From Thermincola carboxydiphila (GTDB lineage: Bacteria > Bacillota > Thermincolia > Thermincolales > UBA2595): 64,000 nucleotides of DNA. Positions 25,118 through 34,535 of this stretch are shown in pieces. How positions within the stretch are numbered: position 1 is the stretch's first letter; the number at the start of each line of letters is the position of its first letter. The notes under the pieces were generated by a model. That model was not told the DNA's origin. It did no database searches and worked only from the letters and a program-made list of their open reading frames with translations. The translations under genes and the position numbers were made by a program. The DNA lies in NCBI GenBank assembly GCA_016841045.1, contig JAENZX010000002.1:50375-114374 (forward strand), in the 5' to 3' direction.

Positions 25118-25969
25118 TTGATTCTGGAGGCTCGGGAGGTAAAGTATACTTACAGTGACGGGACTGCTGCCCTTAAGGAAGTAGAGCTTAATATTTCCAA
25201 AGGTCAGTTTACAGTTCTTCTGGGTCCTAACGGTTCCGGCAAAACTACACTATTTAAAGTTATCACCGGCCTGATAAAACCTTTTAGGGGTGAAGTAAGG
25301 GTCGAAGGAAGACCTTTTGAAGAATACACCAAGGAAGAAATCTACCGAAAGGTGGGTTTTGTTTTCCAGGATCCCAATGATCAGTTGTTTGCTCCGACTG
25401 TAGGGGAGGATGTGGCTTTTGGCCCCGTTAATCTGGGGCTGTCACGTTCTGAGGTAGAGCTGAGGGTAAAGGATTCTCTTGATAAAGTGGGTATTCCTAA
25501 TTTGGCTAATAAGCCTATTCATTATCTTAGTTACGGTCAGAAGAAAAGGGCAGCCATAGCAGGAGTACTGGCAATGAAGCCCGATCTCATGATTCTTGAT
25601 GAACCTACTGCCGGTCTCGACCCTGCCGGGGTGCGGGAAATAATGCGGCTCCTTGTAAAGCTTAACCGTGAAGAAGGAATTACAATATTAATGGCAACAC
25701 ATGATGTTGATCTTGTGCCGCTATATGCTAATGGAATTTTTGTTTTATATGAGGGAAAAGTGGTTTTAAACGGTACTCCACAGGAAGTTTTCAGTGAAAA
25801 GGAGATAGTCAGGGGTGCGGGGCTGAGACTGCCCAGAGTAGCCCATTTGGCCGAAATTCTTGTTAAGAAAGATAGTATCAGGATGGATAGGCTGCCTCTG
25901 ACAATAGGGGAGGCCAGGCGTATGGTAGTTTCTGCTTTAAAGAAGGATGAGACCAGGTATGAAAAATAA
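25118..25969 (+). CDS. cbiO: Cobalt ECF transporter ATPase CbiO
   Basis: ATP-binding subunit of 283 residues with Walker A GPNGSGKTT, Q-loop FQDPNDQLF (typical of ECF ATPases), signature LSYGQKKR and Walker B MILDEPTAGLD. TTG 25118 follows GGGAGGA. The stop overlaps the start of cbiD. Confidence 0.95.
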   Translation: MILEAREVKYTYSDGTAALKEVELNISKGQFTVLLGPNGSGKTTLFKVITGLIKPFRGEVRVEGRPFEEYTKEEIYRKVGFVFQDPNDQLFAPTVGEDVAFGPVNLGLSRSEVELRVKDSLDKVGIPNLANKPIHYLSYGQKKRAAIAGVLAMKPDLMILDEPTAGLDPAGVREIMRLLVKLNREEGITILMATHDVDLVPLYANGIFVLYEGKVVLNGTPQEVFSEKEIVRGAGLRLPRVAHLAEILVKKDSIRMDRLPLTIGEARRMVVSALKKDETRYEK

Positions 25970-27056
25970 AATGCGTTCAGGTATAACCACCGGGGCCAGT
26001 GCTGCTGCGGCGGCACAAGCGGCGGTAATAATGCTTTTTAATAAGCATGAAATAACAACAGCAAAAGTAATTAACCCACAGGGACGTGAAATAATTGTTC
26101 CCATAAAGTCAGTTGCTATTTGTGGTGATTATGCCGAAGCAGTTGTTGTAAAAGATGGCGGTGATGATCCAGATACCACCAACGGGCTGGAAATTGTTGT
26201 TTCAGTCCAAAAAGCGGCCAATGGAATTGAAATTACAGCGGGCACGGGAGTAGGCGTTGTTACCAAACCGGGCCTGCAGGTGCCTGTCGGGGAATTTGCA
26301 ATTAACCCTGTACCAAGACAAATGATTGCTGATGCAGTTAGGGCTTACCTTCCCGAAGGAGGAGGGGTTAGGGTACAGGTCAGTGTCCCGGGCGGGGTTG
26401 CCGCGGCACGTAGAACACTAAATCCTAAACTGGGGATTGAGGGCGGAATCTCAATCCTGGGGACGACTGGAATTGTCGAACCCATGTCGGAAGAAGCCTT
26501 TAAAAGCTCCCTTGTACCCCAGATTTCTATGGCCATGGCATATGGTTTTACAACCATTTGCCTTACTCCCGGGCGGCTAGGCGAGGGATGGGCCACTGAG
26601 AGGCTTGGTATACAGTCCGAAGCTGTTGTACAGATGAGTAATTTCGCGGGGTTTATGCTTAGATCCTGTGTTGAAATGGGAATTAAAAAAGTGTTGTTAA
26701 TAGGGCATCACAGCAAGCTGACAAAAATTGCAGCCGGCTGTTTTCATACTCATAATAAAGTTTCAGATGCGAGGCTTGAGACTCTGGCAGCATTTGCGGG
26801 CTTATTAGGGGCTCAGCCACCGGTTATTAGAAACATACTGGAGTCAACTACTTCTGAAGGGGCTTTGGAGATTTTGCGTGAAAATGAATTAATGGAGGTT
26901 CTGCCATTGATTGCAGCCAGAGCTTCTGAGAGAGCCATAGAACATGTCTTTGGAGAACTTTTCGTGGGAACAGTGATGTTTGCTATGAACGGTGAAGTTC
27001 TGGCTGCTGATGAAAACTCCAAGGCAATCGGGAGGGAAATGAATTGGAAAATTTAA
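25959..27056 (+). CDS. cbiD: Cobalt-precorrin-5B C1-methyltransferase CbiD
   Basis: CbiD methylates C1 of the corrin ring in the anaerobic pathway. RSGITTGASAAAAAQAA at the N-terminus is the family signature; TKPGLQVPVGE and INPVPRQMI are also typical. ATG 25959 or 25947 is the start; both overlap cbiO. About 365 residues, normal. The presence of cbiD and cbiG instead of cobG shows the oxygen-independent route. Confidence 0.95.
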   Translation: MKNKMRSGITTGASAAAAAQAAVIMLFNKHEITTAKVINPQGREIIVPIKSVAICGDYAEAVVVKDGGDDPDTTNGLEIVVSVQKAANGIEITAGTGVGVVTKPGLQVPVGEFAINPVPRQMIADAVRAYLPEGGGVRVQVSVPGGVAAARRTLNPKLGIEGGISILGTTGIVEPMSEEAFKSSLVPQISMAMAYGFTTICLTPGRLGEGWATERLGIQSEAVVQMSNFAGFMLRSCVEMGIKKVLLIGHHSKLTKIAAGCFHTHNKVSDARLETLAAFAGLLGAQPPVIRNILESTTSEGALEILRENELMEVLPLIAARASERAIEHVFGELFVGTVMFAMNGEVLAADENSKAIGREMNWKI

Positions 27057-27670
27057 TCCGGGTGGTGGGTATCGGACCTGGCAGCCCGGAATATATCACT
27101 CCTGCGGCGCTGGAGATGGTCAGGGACTCCGATATACTTATTGGCGGAGAACGTGCTTTAAAGGCTTTTGAAGGTTTAGCCAAACAAACTTTTACAATTA
27201 AAAATAACCTGAAGGAAATGGTTGATTTCATAAACCGACACCGGGCCAATTATAAAGTCGCAGTTTTGGCTTCGGGAGACCCTTCATTTTACGGAATACT
27301 TGAGTTTCTGAAAAAAAATTACTCCAAAACTGATCTTGCAGTTACGCCGGGCATAAGTTCGGCACAGTTAGCCTGTTCGAAGCTGTGTATTTCGTGGCAT
27401 AATGCAGCATTTTTCAGTGTACATGGAAGAACTATTCAAGGTTTGTCCCGGATAGCCGGAAAGTTTGGGAAAGTTATAGTCCTTACCGACCCTAAAAACA
27501 CACCGGGCTTGATCGCCCGGGAACTGGTGAAGGAAGGGCTGGGAGCAAGAAAGATTTATATCTGTGAAAACCTTTCCTACGAGGAAGAAAGGATCACTGA
27601 GTGGGAAATAGGCGATGTGCCTGATGGTGTTGGCTCTGAAGGATGTGTTATGGTGATTAGTGATGAGTAG
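27044..27670 (+). CDS. cbiE: Cobalt-precorrin-7 C5-methyltransferase CbiE
   Basis: An SAM-dependent tetrapyrrole methylase of 208 residues. VVGIGPGSPEYIT is the N-terminal loop of the superfamily and LASGDPSFYGI the substrate loop. TTG 27044 follows GGGAGGG and overlaps the end of cbiD by 13 bp. With CbiT it replaces the fused CobL of the aerobic pathway. Confidence 0.93.
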   Translation: MENLIRVVGIGPGSPEYITPAALEMVRDSDILIGGERALKAFEGLAKQTFTIKNNLKEMVDFINRHRANYKVAVLASGDPSFYGILEFLKKNYSKTDLAVTPGISSAQLACSKLCISWHNAAFFSVHGRTIQGLSRIAGKFGKVIVLTDPKNTPGLIARELVKEGLGARKIYICENLSYEEERITEWEIGDVPDGVGSEGCVMVISDE

Positions 27671-28256
27671 AGGAATCTGGAAATATAAGAGTGGTGGAAT
27701 TCCCGACGAGCTGTTCATTCGCGGACAGGTGCCTATGACCAAGGCTGAGGTCAGAGCAGTGACCATTTCCAAGGCCAGATTAACAGACGCACAGGTAATC
27801 TGGGATATAGGGGCAGGCACTGGGTCAATTTCTGTGGAGGCGGCTCTGACAAGCCTTAGCGGTCAGGTTCACGCAGTGGAAAAAGAAGAGGATGCCGTGG
27901 ACCTGTTAAAACAAAATATTGAATTATTTGAAGTTGAAAATATTAAGGTGCACCATGGAAATGCTCCTGAAGCTCTCAAGGGTTTACCTGCACCGGATAG
28001 AGTTTTTATCGGCGGCAGTGGAGGTAACTTTGAACAGATTATTAACCACGTTTACGAGAAACTTGTTCCGGGAGGAAGAGTTATAATAAATGCGGTTGTA
28101 CTTGAAACCCTTAGTATTGCGGTCGAATTGCTGAAGACGCTTAACTTTAAAGATATCGACCTGGTTCAGGTGAGCATCGCCAAAACAATTAAAGTGGGCA
28201 AAATTAATATGTTTAAGGGTAACAACCCGGTTTTTGTGATAAGTGCAGAAAAATAG
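27660..28256 (+). CDS. cbiT: Cobalt-precorrin-6B C15-methyltransferase (decarboxylating) CbiT
   Basis: A 198-residue class I methyltransferase with the SAM-binding motif VIWDIGAGTGSISVEAA and an early PMTKAEVRA segment typical of CbiT, which methylates C15 and removes the acetate carboxyl at C12. GTG 27660 or ATG 27663 overlaps the cbiE stop. Separate from cbiE, as in most anaerobes. Confidence 0.93.
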   Translation: MMSRGIWKYKSGGIPDELFIRGQVPMTKAEVRAVTISKARLTDAQVIWDIGAGTGSISVEAALTSLSGQVHAVEKEEDAVDLLKQNIELFEVENIKVHHGNAPEALKGLPAPDRVFIGGSGGNFEQIINHVYEKLVPGGRVIINAVVLETLSIAVELLKTLNFKDIDLVQVSIAKTIKVGKINMFKGNNPVFVISAEK

Positions 28257-28304
28257 TTAGTACGAAAAATTACACACAAAAATTTTTATCAGGAAAGGAA
28301 TTGT

Positions 28305-29024
28305 ATGAAGGGCAAAATTTACGGATTAGGAGTTGGGCCGGGAGACCCAGAGCTGCTAACTCTCAGAGCTTACCGAATACTCACTGAAGTGGACCTGGTA
28401 TGTGTGCCTAAGTCCAAGGCTGAAAAGGAAAGCCTTGCATTATCAATAGCAGCAAAAGCTGTAAATAAGGAATTAGAGACCATGGAACTGGTATTTCCCA
28501 TGACTCATGACAAACAAATATTAAAGGAGCACTGGGACCTGGCTACGGAGAAGATAGCAGAAAAGGCCAGGGAGGGCAAGAATATAGCATTTATTACCAT
28601 TGGAGACCCAATGTTCTACAGCACTTATGCCTATGTTCTTGAACGTGTGAAACGGCAATATCCTGATGTGGAGATTGAGACAATACCGGGAATTACCGCT
28701 TTTACAGCTTGTGCTTCAGTTATCAATGAACCCCTCACTGAAGGTGATGAGACTTTGGCCGTTATCCCGGCGGCATACGGTATCGGTCCAATCAGAGAGG
28801 CTTTGGAAAAGAATGATAATGTAGTTTTGATGAAGGTTAATAGTTTATTTGATGAAGTGGTTGAGTTGATTAAGGAGTTAGATCTTTTAGGCAAAGCGGT
28901 TTATATAAGCCGTGCCGGCTATCCGGATCAGTTTTATACCACTGACCTGGAGAGTCTTGTCGGTATAGATAAAAACTACATGTCCTTAATGATAATAAGA
29001 AAAGCGGGGTGGAAAAGCCTGTGA
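28305..29024 (+). CDS. cbiL: Cobalt-precorrin-2 C20-methyltransferase CbiL
   Basis: Tetrapyrrole methylase, 239 residues, with LGVGPGDPELLTLRA and ITIGDPMFYSTYAYV, the latter specific to the CbiL/CobI group. AGGAAAGGAATTG precedes ATG 28305. It is the first ring methylation after cobalt insertion. Confidence 0.93.
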   Translation: MKGKIYGLGVGPGDPELLTLRAYRILTEVDLVCVPKSKAEKESLALSIAAKAVNKELETMELVFPMTHDKQILKEHWDLATEKIAEKAREGKNIAFITIGDPMFYSTYAYVLERVKRQYPDVEIETIPGITAFTACASVINEPLTEGDETLAVIPAAYGIGPIREALEKNDNVVLMKVNSLFDEVVELIKELDLLGKAVYISRAGYPDQFYTTDLESLVGIDKNYMSLMIIRKAGWKSL

Positions 29025-29779
29025 AAAATATTTATTTTATAGGAGCCGGATCGGGTGACCCGGAACTTATTACTATAAAAGGCGTCAAGGCAATAGAACA
29101 GGCCGGTATTGTTATTTATGCAGGTTCCCTTGTAAACCCTGAAATACTTCATTATGCCAGGGAGGATGCTGAAATATTTAACAGCGCCTCAATGAGCCTC
29201 GATGAGGTTATTGCAGTTATGGAGCGGGGAGTTAAAGAAGGAAAGATAATTGCCCGTGTTCATACTGGTGACCCCGCTATTTATGGGGCTATTCAGGAAC
29301 AGATGGATGCCCTCTGTGAACGCGGTATCTCCTACGAAGTTATTCCGGGTGTAAGTTCTTTCCTGGGGGCTGCTGCTGCCCTGAAGCAGGAGTATACCCT
29401 GCCAGGTGTTACACAGACAGTAATACTTACCAGAATGGAAGGCAGGACCCCGGTTCCGCCTAAAGAAAAGCTGAGTGCCCTGGCTGCACATGGCGCCACA
29501 ATGTGCATTTTTCTTAGTGTCCATGCCATCAGCGATGTAGTGGAGGAACTCCGCTCCGGTTATGCTGAGGATACTCCTGTAGCAGTTGTTCAGCGGGCAA
29601 CATGGCCTGACGAGAAGGTTGTCAGAGGAACTCTTGCTGATATCGCAGGTAGGGTTGCTGAGGCGAACATATCTAAAACAGCATTGATTATTGTCGGTGA
29701 CGTATTTAGGGGACAGTATGAAATGTCAAAATTATACGATCCTGGGTTTACCCACGGGTACCGGGAGGGTAGAAATTGA
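29021..29779 (+). CDS. cbiF: Cobalt-precorrin-4 C11-methyltransferase CbiF
   Basis: Tetrapyrrole methylase of about 252 residues with FIGAGSGDPELIT and HTGDPAIYGAIQEQMD, characteristic of CbiF/CobM. GTG 29021 overlaps the cbiL stop in GTGA and has GGGGTGG upstream; GTG 29009 is the longer option. Next in the operon after cbiL. Confidence 0.94.
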   Translation: MKNIYFIGAGSGDPELITIKGVKAIEQAGIVIYAGSLVNPEILHYAREDAEIFNSASMSLDEVIAVMERGVKEGKIIARVHTGDPAIYGAIQEQMDALCERGISYEVIPGVSSFLGAAAALKQEYTLPGVTQTVILTRMEGRTPVPPKEKLSALAAHGATMCIFLSVHAISDVVEELRSGYAEDTPVAVVQRATWPDEKVVRGTLADIAGRVAEANISKTALIIVGDVFRGQYEMSKLYDPGFTHGYREGRN

Positions 29780-30855
29780 AAATTGCTGTTGTTGCAGTGA
29801 CAATAAAAGGGCTTAAGCTGGCTGAACGCACAGCAGCTCTGCTCTCAGAAACGGGTGAGCATAAAACTGTTCTCTACGTGCCGGGTAAGTTTTCCCTCCT
29901 TAGAATTGAGGGGGAGCGCCAGCCTTACCGTAAACCTTTAAGGGAACTTTTTAGAGAGTTGTTTAAGGAATACGAAGGTATTATTTGTATAATGGCATTG
30001 GGAATAGTTATGCGGCTGTCGGCCCCACACCTAAGGGACAAGACTGTTGACCCGGCTGTTGTGGTTGTAGATGAACTTGGTCAGAATGTCATCAGCGCCC
30101 TATCAGGCCATCTGGGCGGGGCCAACAGACTGACAGTACAGCTGGCCGGTCTGCTTGAAGCAAATCCGGTAATCACAACTGCTACAGATGTAAACGGTCT
30201 GCCGGCTGTTGAAATGCTTGCCGTAGAAAATGGCTGGACTGTTGAACCTTTTGAACTGGTCAAAAAAATAAACTCTGATTTAGTTAATGATAAAAAAATT
30301 TTTATGTACACTGAATACCCGCTAAACATAGAGCTTCCTGAGCAAATTGAACTAAGGGAATTTGCCAGATATTCCCCAGGCCGAAGAGAAGATGGGCGGG
30401 TTATATTAATCACCAATCGGTCATCTAAGAATTTCCCGCATGGGACAATGTTCTTAAGACCGGCTAATTTATTTATAGGTATTGGCTGCCGTAGAGATGT
30501 TTCAGATGAAGAGGTCAGGGAAGCAATAAATGCAGCCCTTGAAGAGACGGGCAGGGCCTTAAGCTCGGTTAGAAGTATTGCCAGTATTGATATAAAGAGC
30601 AATGAACAGGGGCTGTTGGATGCAGCAGAGGAGCTGAAGCTTCCTGTGGAGTTCTTATCCAGGGAACAGATTGTTGAAGTTCTTGACAGACGTCAGGACT
30701 TAAGTTATTCCGAAATGGTTAAAGACAGAATAGGAGTTGGTGGAGTATGCGAACCTGCGGCGATACTGAGTGCCGGGGAGACATCTGTATTGATAATGCC
30801 CAAAACAAGGTACGGGAGAGTAACGGTTGCGATAGCAGAGGGCGGCTGGCAGTAG
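29776..30855 (+). CDS. cbiG: Cobalt-precorrin-5A hydrolase CbiG
   Basis: CbiG opens the delta-lactone of cobalt-precorrin-5A and releases acetaldehyde, the step marking the anaerobic route. The 359-residue protein has the N-terminal domain (IICIMALGIVMR, VVDELGQNVISALSGHLGG) and the C-terminal domain (GIGCRRDVSDEE, GVCEPAAIL). TTG 29776 overlaps the cbiF stop. Its last 109 bp overlap the longest frame of cbiH in another phase. Confidence 0.93.
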   Translation: MKIAVVAVTIKGLKLAERTAALLSETGEHKTVLYVPGKFSLLRIEGERQPYRKPLRELFRELFKEYEGIICIMALGIVMRLSAPHLRDKTVDPAVVVVDELGQNVISALSGHLGGANRLTVQLAGLLEANPVITTATDVNGLPAVEMLAVENGWTVEPFELVKKINSDLVNDKKIFMYTEYPLNIELPEQIELREFARYSPGRREDGRVILITNRSSKNFPHGTMFLRPANLFIGIGCRRDVSDEEVREAINAALEETGRALSSVRSIASIDIKSNEQGLLDAAEELKLPVEFLSREQIVEVLDRRQDLSYSEMVKDRIGVGGVCEPAAILSAGETSVLIMPKTRYGRVTVAIAEGGWQ

Positions 30856-31574
30856 TAGGGATCGGACCAGGTGACCCTGATCAAATGAGCCTGAGGGCTT
30901 TTAAAGTAATCAATGAATCAGAAATTATTGTAGGTTACAAGACATATGTTGAACTTCTGGGAAATATGATTGAAGGCAAAGAAGTTCTTAGTACAGGCAT
31001 GACCAAGGAAATAGAAAGATGCCAGGCTGCCATTGATAAGGCCTTAACAGGCAAATCAGTAGCTATTATCAGCAGTGGTGACCCAGGGATTTACGGTATG
31101 GCGGGCATTACACTAGAGCTTCTGGAAAAACAGCATTTAAGCGATAAGATTGACGTTGAAGTTGTACCAGGTATTAGTTCTGCCAATGCAGCAGCAGCTT
31201 CTCTGGGTGCGGCTTTGATGCACGATTTTGCCATAATTAGTCTGAGCGATCTCTTGACTCCCTGGGAGTTAATTGAAAAGAGACTGGCTGCTGCGGCACA
31301 GGCCGATTTTGTGACTGTATTGTATAATCCAGTCAGTAAAAAGAGGACAGAACAAATAATAAAAGCCAGAGAGATTTTCTTGAAGTACAGGTCACCGGAG
31401 ACTCCGGTGGGCATTGTCAGGAATGCAAAACGTGCCGGTGAAGAGATTGTAAAGACCGACCTTGAACACTTCCTGGAGCATCCCATTGACATGTTTACAG
31501 TTGTTTTAATGGGAAACAGTCAGACTTATCACACAGGCGAATTTATGATCACACCAAGGGGATACAGGGTATGA
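30747..31574 (+). CDS. cbiH: Cobalt-factor III C17-methyltransferase CbiH
   Basis: Tetrapyrrole methylase with VVGIGPGDPDQMSLRA and ISSGDPGIYGMAGI, typical of the CbiH/CobJ group, which contracts the ring while methylating C17. The only ATG upstream in frame is 30747 (AGGAGTTGGTGG before it). That gives 275 residues with a 32-residue N-terminal extension lying inside cbiG. The conserved domain itself begins near 30845, so a non-standard start close to the cbiG stop cannot be ruled out. Confidence 0.88.
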   Translation: MRTCGDTECRGDICIDNAQNKVRESNGCDSRGRLAVVGIGPGDPDQMSLRAFKVINESEIIVGYKTYVELLGNMIEGKEVLSTGMTKEIERCQAAIDKALTGKSVAIISSGDPGIYGMAGITLELLEKQHLSDKIDVEVVPGISSANAAAASLGAALMHDFAIISLSDLLTPWELIEKRLAAAAQADFVTVLYNPVSKKRTEQIIKAREIFLKYRSPETPVGIVRNAKRAGEEIVKTDLEHFLEHPIDMFTVVLMGNSQTYHTGEFMITPRGYRV

Positions 31575-32359
31575 TACTGGTTCTCGGAGGTACTGTGGAA
31601 GGACGCGAGCTTGCAGTTATTCTGCATGAGAAAGGTTATAAGGTCCTGCTGACTGTTGTTTCCGGGCACGGCGCGGCAATGGTTCCTCCAGGAACTCCCA
31701 TAGAAGTACTTGTAGATAAGCTTGACGACCACGACCTTAAACAGTTGGTACAAGACAGAGAGGCTAAAGTAATTGTTGATGCCACTCATCCATACGCTTC
31801 AACTATTACCGATAATGCCCAGAGAGCTGCTGCAGATGCTGGGATTCTTTATATCAGGTTTGAACGGAAACAAGCTGCAGCAGATATTGACAATCCTTTA
31901 ATTCACCGGACTGCAAGCTATCCGGAGGCTGCCCGAGTGGCCTTTGGTCTTGGAAACACTGTTTTTTTAACAATAGGCAGTAAAAATATCGGTCCATTTG
32001 TAGATGAAGGTCGAAATTCCCCTAAAAGAGTAGTTGCCAGGGTGCTTCCAGACCCTGTAATAATTCAGCAGTGCCTTGACAGCGGACTGAGAGCCAAAGA
32101 CATTATAGCTGTTCAGGGGCCTTTCAGTGAAGAAATGAATATTGCCATGCTAAAAGAATTTAAGGCAGAGGTATTGGTTACAAAAGACAGTGGTTCCAAT
32201 GGGGGAACCAATACGAAACTGGCGGCAGCGTTCCGATTGGGTTTACCTGTAGTCCTGGTTTCAAGGCCTGAGATTAAAGGTTCACTGCCGGATAATGGCA
32301 TAGTGATTGACGATATTGACCAGGTTGTAAAGAAAGTAACTCTTCTGTTATCAAATTAA
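31571..32359 (+). CDS. cbiJ: Cobalt-precorrin-6A reductase CbiJ
   Basis: A 262-residue NAD(P)H-dependent reductase of the CobK/CbiJ family: MILVLGGTVEGREL at the N-terminus, VDATHPYASTIT, and VLVTKDSGSNGGTNTKLAAA near the C-terminus are all diagnostic. ATG 31571 overlaps the cbiH stop (ATGA). Confidence 0.93.
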   Translation: MILVLGGTVEGRELAVILHEKGYKVLLTVVSGHGAAMVPPGTPIEVLVDKLDDHDLKQLVQDREAKVIVDATHPYASTITDNAQRAAADAGILYIRFERKQAAADIDNPLIHRTASYPEAARVAFGLGNTVFLTIGSKNIGPFVDEGRNSPKRVVARVLPDPVIIQQCLDSGLRAKDIIAVQGPFSEEMNIAMLKEFKAEVLVTKDSGSNGGTNTKLAAAFRLGLPVVLVSRPEIKGSLPDNGIVIDDIDQVVKKVTLLLSN

Positions 32360-32386
32360 CCCAAAATCTATTATGGAGGGAACGTT

Positions 32387-32752
32387 ATGAAAACAGCAAT
32401 CTTAGTTCTCGGACACGGAAGTAAGGCACCACAGGCACTTGAGACTTTGAAAAGGTATGGTGAGATGGTAAAGTCAGCCAGTGGTTGTGAAATAGTCGAT
32501 GTTGCATCACTGCAGTTCGACAAACCTGACCTGCCCGAAGGCATACGTAATGTGGTTAGTCAGGGAGCCGAAAAAGTTGTTATTGTTCCACTGTTTTTGT
32601 ATAACGGCATTCATATGCAGGAGGATATCCCGCAGGTGCTGGCTGAGGAAAAAGTAAAGTACCCGTCTGTAGAGATAGTCCTGGCGGAAAACCTGGGGGC
32701 TGACAACAGGATTGTGGAAATTGTTATGGATAGGGTTAAGGAGGTTTCCTAA
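32387..32752 (+). CDS. cbiX: Short sirohydrochlorin cobaltochelatase CbiX
   Basis: A 121-residue chelatase of the short CbiX type, half the size of the long form, acting as a homodimer to insert Co2+ into sirohydrochlorin. LVLGHGSKAP carries the first metal-binding His and NGIHMQEDIP the second. GGAGGGAACG precedes ATG 32387. No cbiK is needed with this enzyme. Confidence 0.9.
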   Translation: MKTAILVLGHGSKAPQALETLKRYGEMVKSASGCEIVDVASLQFDKPDLPEGIRNVVSQGAEKVVIVPLFLYNGIHMQEDIPQVLAEEKVKYPSVEIVLAENLGADNRIVEIVMDRVKEVS

Positions 32753-33373
32753 TTGGATTTTGTTAAAGACCCTAAGGCCATCGAAGACCAAAGTATGGAC
32801 ATCATTGAAAATGCCCTGCCCTGGCTTAAAGATATGCCTGAAGGTGAAAAACAGATAATCAAGAGAATAGTCCATACAACAGGGGACCCTGATATTGCTT
32901 CATTAGTCAAGATTCACCCTGAAGCGGTAGAGTCAGGCCTTAATGCCATGAGAGCCGGGTGCCCGATATTTACTGATGTACAGATGCTGAGGTCTGGCAT
33001 AAGTCAGGTCAAATTTGAGCAGTTTGGGATAGAAACCTTCTGCCTTATCAAAGACCCTGCTGTAGTTGCAGAAGCCCAACGTACCGGTAAAACCCGGGCT
33101 ATGGTTGCCATGTCTATGGCTGCGCCGCGCCTGGAGGGTGGGATTATTGCAATAGGAAATGCTCCAACTGCACTTTTTGAGCTATGTTCAATGATTGAAA
33201 AGGGTCAACTTAAGCCAGCCCTGGTTGTAGGTACTCCGGTAGGTTTTGTAGGGGCCAAAGAATCTAAAGAGGTGCTTGTGGAAACCCCGGTACCTTATAT
33301 CACAGTAACCGGAACCCGCGGAGGCAGCACCATCGCGGTAGCAGCGCTGAATGCCCTGTTGAAGCTGGCATAG
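32753..33373 (+). CDS. cbiC: Cobalt-precorrin-8 methylmutase CbiC
   Basis: CbiC moves a methyl group from C11 to C12 to form cobyrinic acid. The 206-residue protein has GCPIFTDVQMLRSGI and AIGNAPTALFEL, and the catalytic His in RIVHTTGDPDI. TTG 32753 follows AAGGAGG and starts immediately after the cbiX stop. Last gene of the operon; cbiA, cbiB and the lower-ligand genes are not in this window. Confidence 0.94.
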   Translation: MDFVKDPKAIEDQSMDIIENALPWLKDMPEGEKQIIKRIVHTTGDPDIASLVKIHPEAVESGLNAMRAGCPIFTDVQMLRSGISQVKFEQFGIETFCLIKDPAVVAEAQRTGKTRAMVAMSMAAPRLEGGIIAIGNAPTALFELCSMIEKGQLKPALVVGTPVGFVGAKESKEVLVETPVPYITVTGTRGGSTIAVAALNALLKLA

Positions 33374-33734
33374 TTTAAAGTTAAATCTATTTGCCACGGA
33401 TACACACTGATGTACACGGATATTAATGCTTATACTTATATTTAAAAGTATAGCAACATAAAAAACAAGGAAAGTCTAAAAAACCCAGTAACGCTTCTAC
33501 CTGGATAGAAAAAATTTAGTTGGCGTTGGCAATTTCTCTCTGTGGCCTCTGTGTCCTCAGGACCACTGAGTAGTGCCCGTGAGGACTCTGTGGTTAATAT
33601 TTTTACTTTTATTCTTAAGGATCAAGAGGAAAAGAAAAAGATTGAACCACAGAGTGTGGGATTCATGTGAGGCAGCAAAAGAGAGGACACAGAGATGGAA
33701 GAAATTTAGAATTAAAATGAACTGGGGAATTAAT
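33374..33734. repeat. Intergenic dispersed repeats after the cobalamin operon
   Basis: No gene. Contains the ccacggat element (33391-33425), then an imperfect foldback: CTCTGTGGCCTCTGTGTCCTC at 33537-33557 and gaggactctgtggtt at 33581-33595 face GAACCACAGAG (33644-33654) and AGAGGACACAGAGA (33681-33694). The same cacagagg vocabulary occurs at 42174-42217 and 42323-42354. I see no rho-independent terminator for the operon here. Confidence 0.7.
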
Positions 33735-34535
33735 ATGACACAGTTTAAACTGATAGCGGCAGACCTTGATGGAACGCTTCTTGATGATAGGTATACGGTT
33801 TTGCCGGAATTGATGTTATATATAAATAAAGCCAGGGAGCTGGGAGTTGAAATCACTGTCGCCACAGGCAGATTATACCCCTCAGCTTTGCCTTTTGTCC
33901 GGGATCTTGGTGTGAAACTGCCGGTTATTGCATCCAACGGGTCAGTTATCAAAGACCCGGTAACAGGTACTCTTGTTCACCAATTTACTCTGGATAAATC
34001 ATTGGCTGTTGAAGTGCTTAATATGGCAAGAAATTATGAAGTGCATAGATTTGTCAACCTCCACGATGTTTTTTATACTGATGCTCCGGGAATTCAAACG
34101 CGCAGATATTCCGAGGCTTTAAAGGTTGACTTTGTTTATAAAGACCCTCTGGAAGAAGCTATTACGGAAGACCCCATTATGGTTGTGCTGCGTGGAAGTG
34201 ATGAGGAAGTAGCCCGTCTTACCGAAATAATGCGGAATCACTTTGGAGACCGGGTGTATCTAGCTAATTCCAAGCCCTTTTTTATAGATGTCAATCATCC
34301 TGGAGTATCCAAAGGAACAGGCTTAATAGATTTATGCCAAAGAATAAATATTAAGCCCGAAGAAGTCATTGCCATCGGAGACGGGTGGAATGACCTGGAG
34401 ATGTTTCAGGCTGCCGGACTTGGGGCTGCTGTTGCCAACGCCCCGGATGAGTTGAAGGAGCATGCCGGATATGTATGTTCTGAGACTACTTATAAAGGTG
34501 TTATTGAGGTAATAAAGAATTTTGTGTTAAAATAG
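33735..34535 (+). CDS. Cof-type HAD superfamily phosphatase
   Basis: A 266-residue haloacid-dehalogenase-fold hydrolase of the Cof/YidA group. Motif I is DLDGTLLDD (nucleophile Asp), motif II VIASNGS, and GDGWNDLEM is the metal-binding motif IV. It probably dephosphorylates sugar phosphates or a flavin or pyridoxal phosphate; the substrate is unknown. ATG 33735 is preceded by GGGGAATTAAT; the longer frame from 33573 would run through the dispersed repeat. Confidence 0.9.
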   Translation: MTQFKLIAADLDGTLLDDRYTVLPELMLYINKARELGVEITVATGRLYPSALPFVRDLGVKLPVIASNGSVIKDPVTGTLVHQFTLDKSLAVEVLNMARNYEVHRFVNLHDVFYTDAPGIQTRRYSEALKVDFVYKDPLEEAITEDPIMVVLRGSDEEVARLTEIMRNHFGDRVYLANSKPFFIDVNHPGVSKGTGLIDLCQRINIKPEEVIAIGDGWNDLEMFQAAGLGAAVANAPDELKEHAGYVCSETTYKGVIEVIKNFVLK

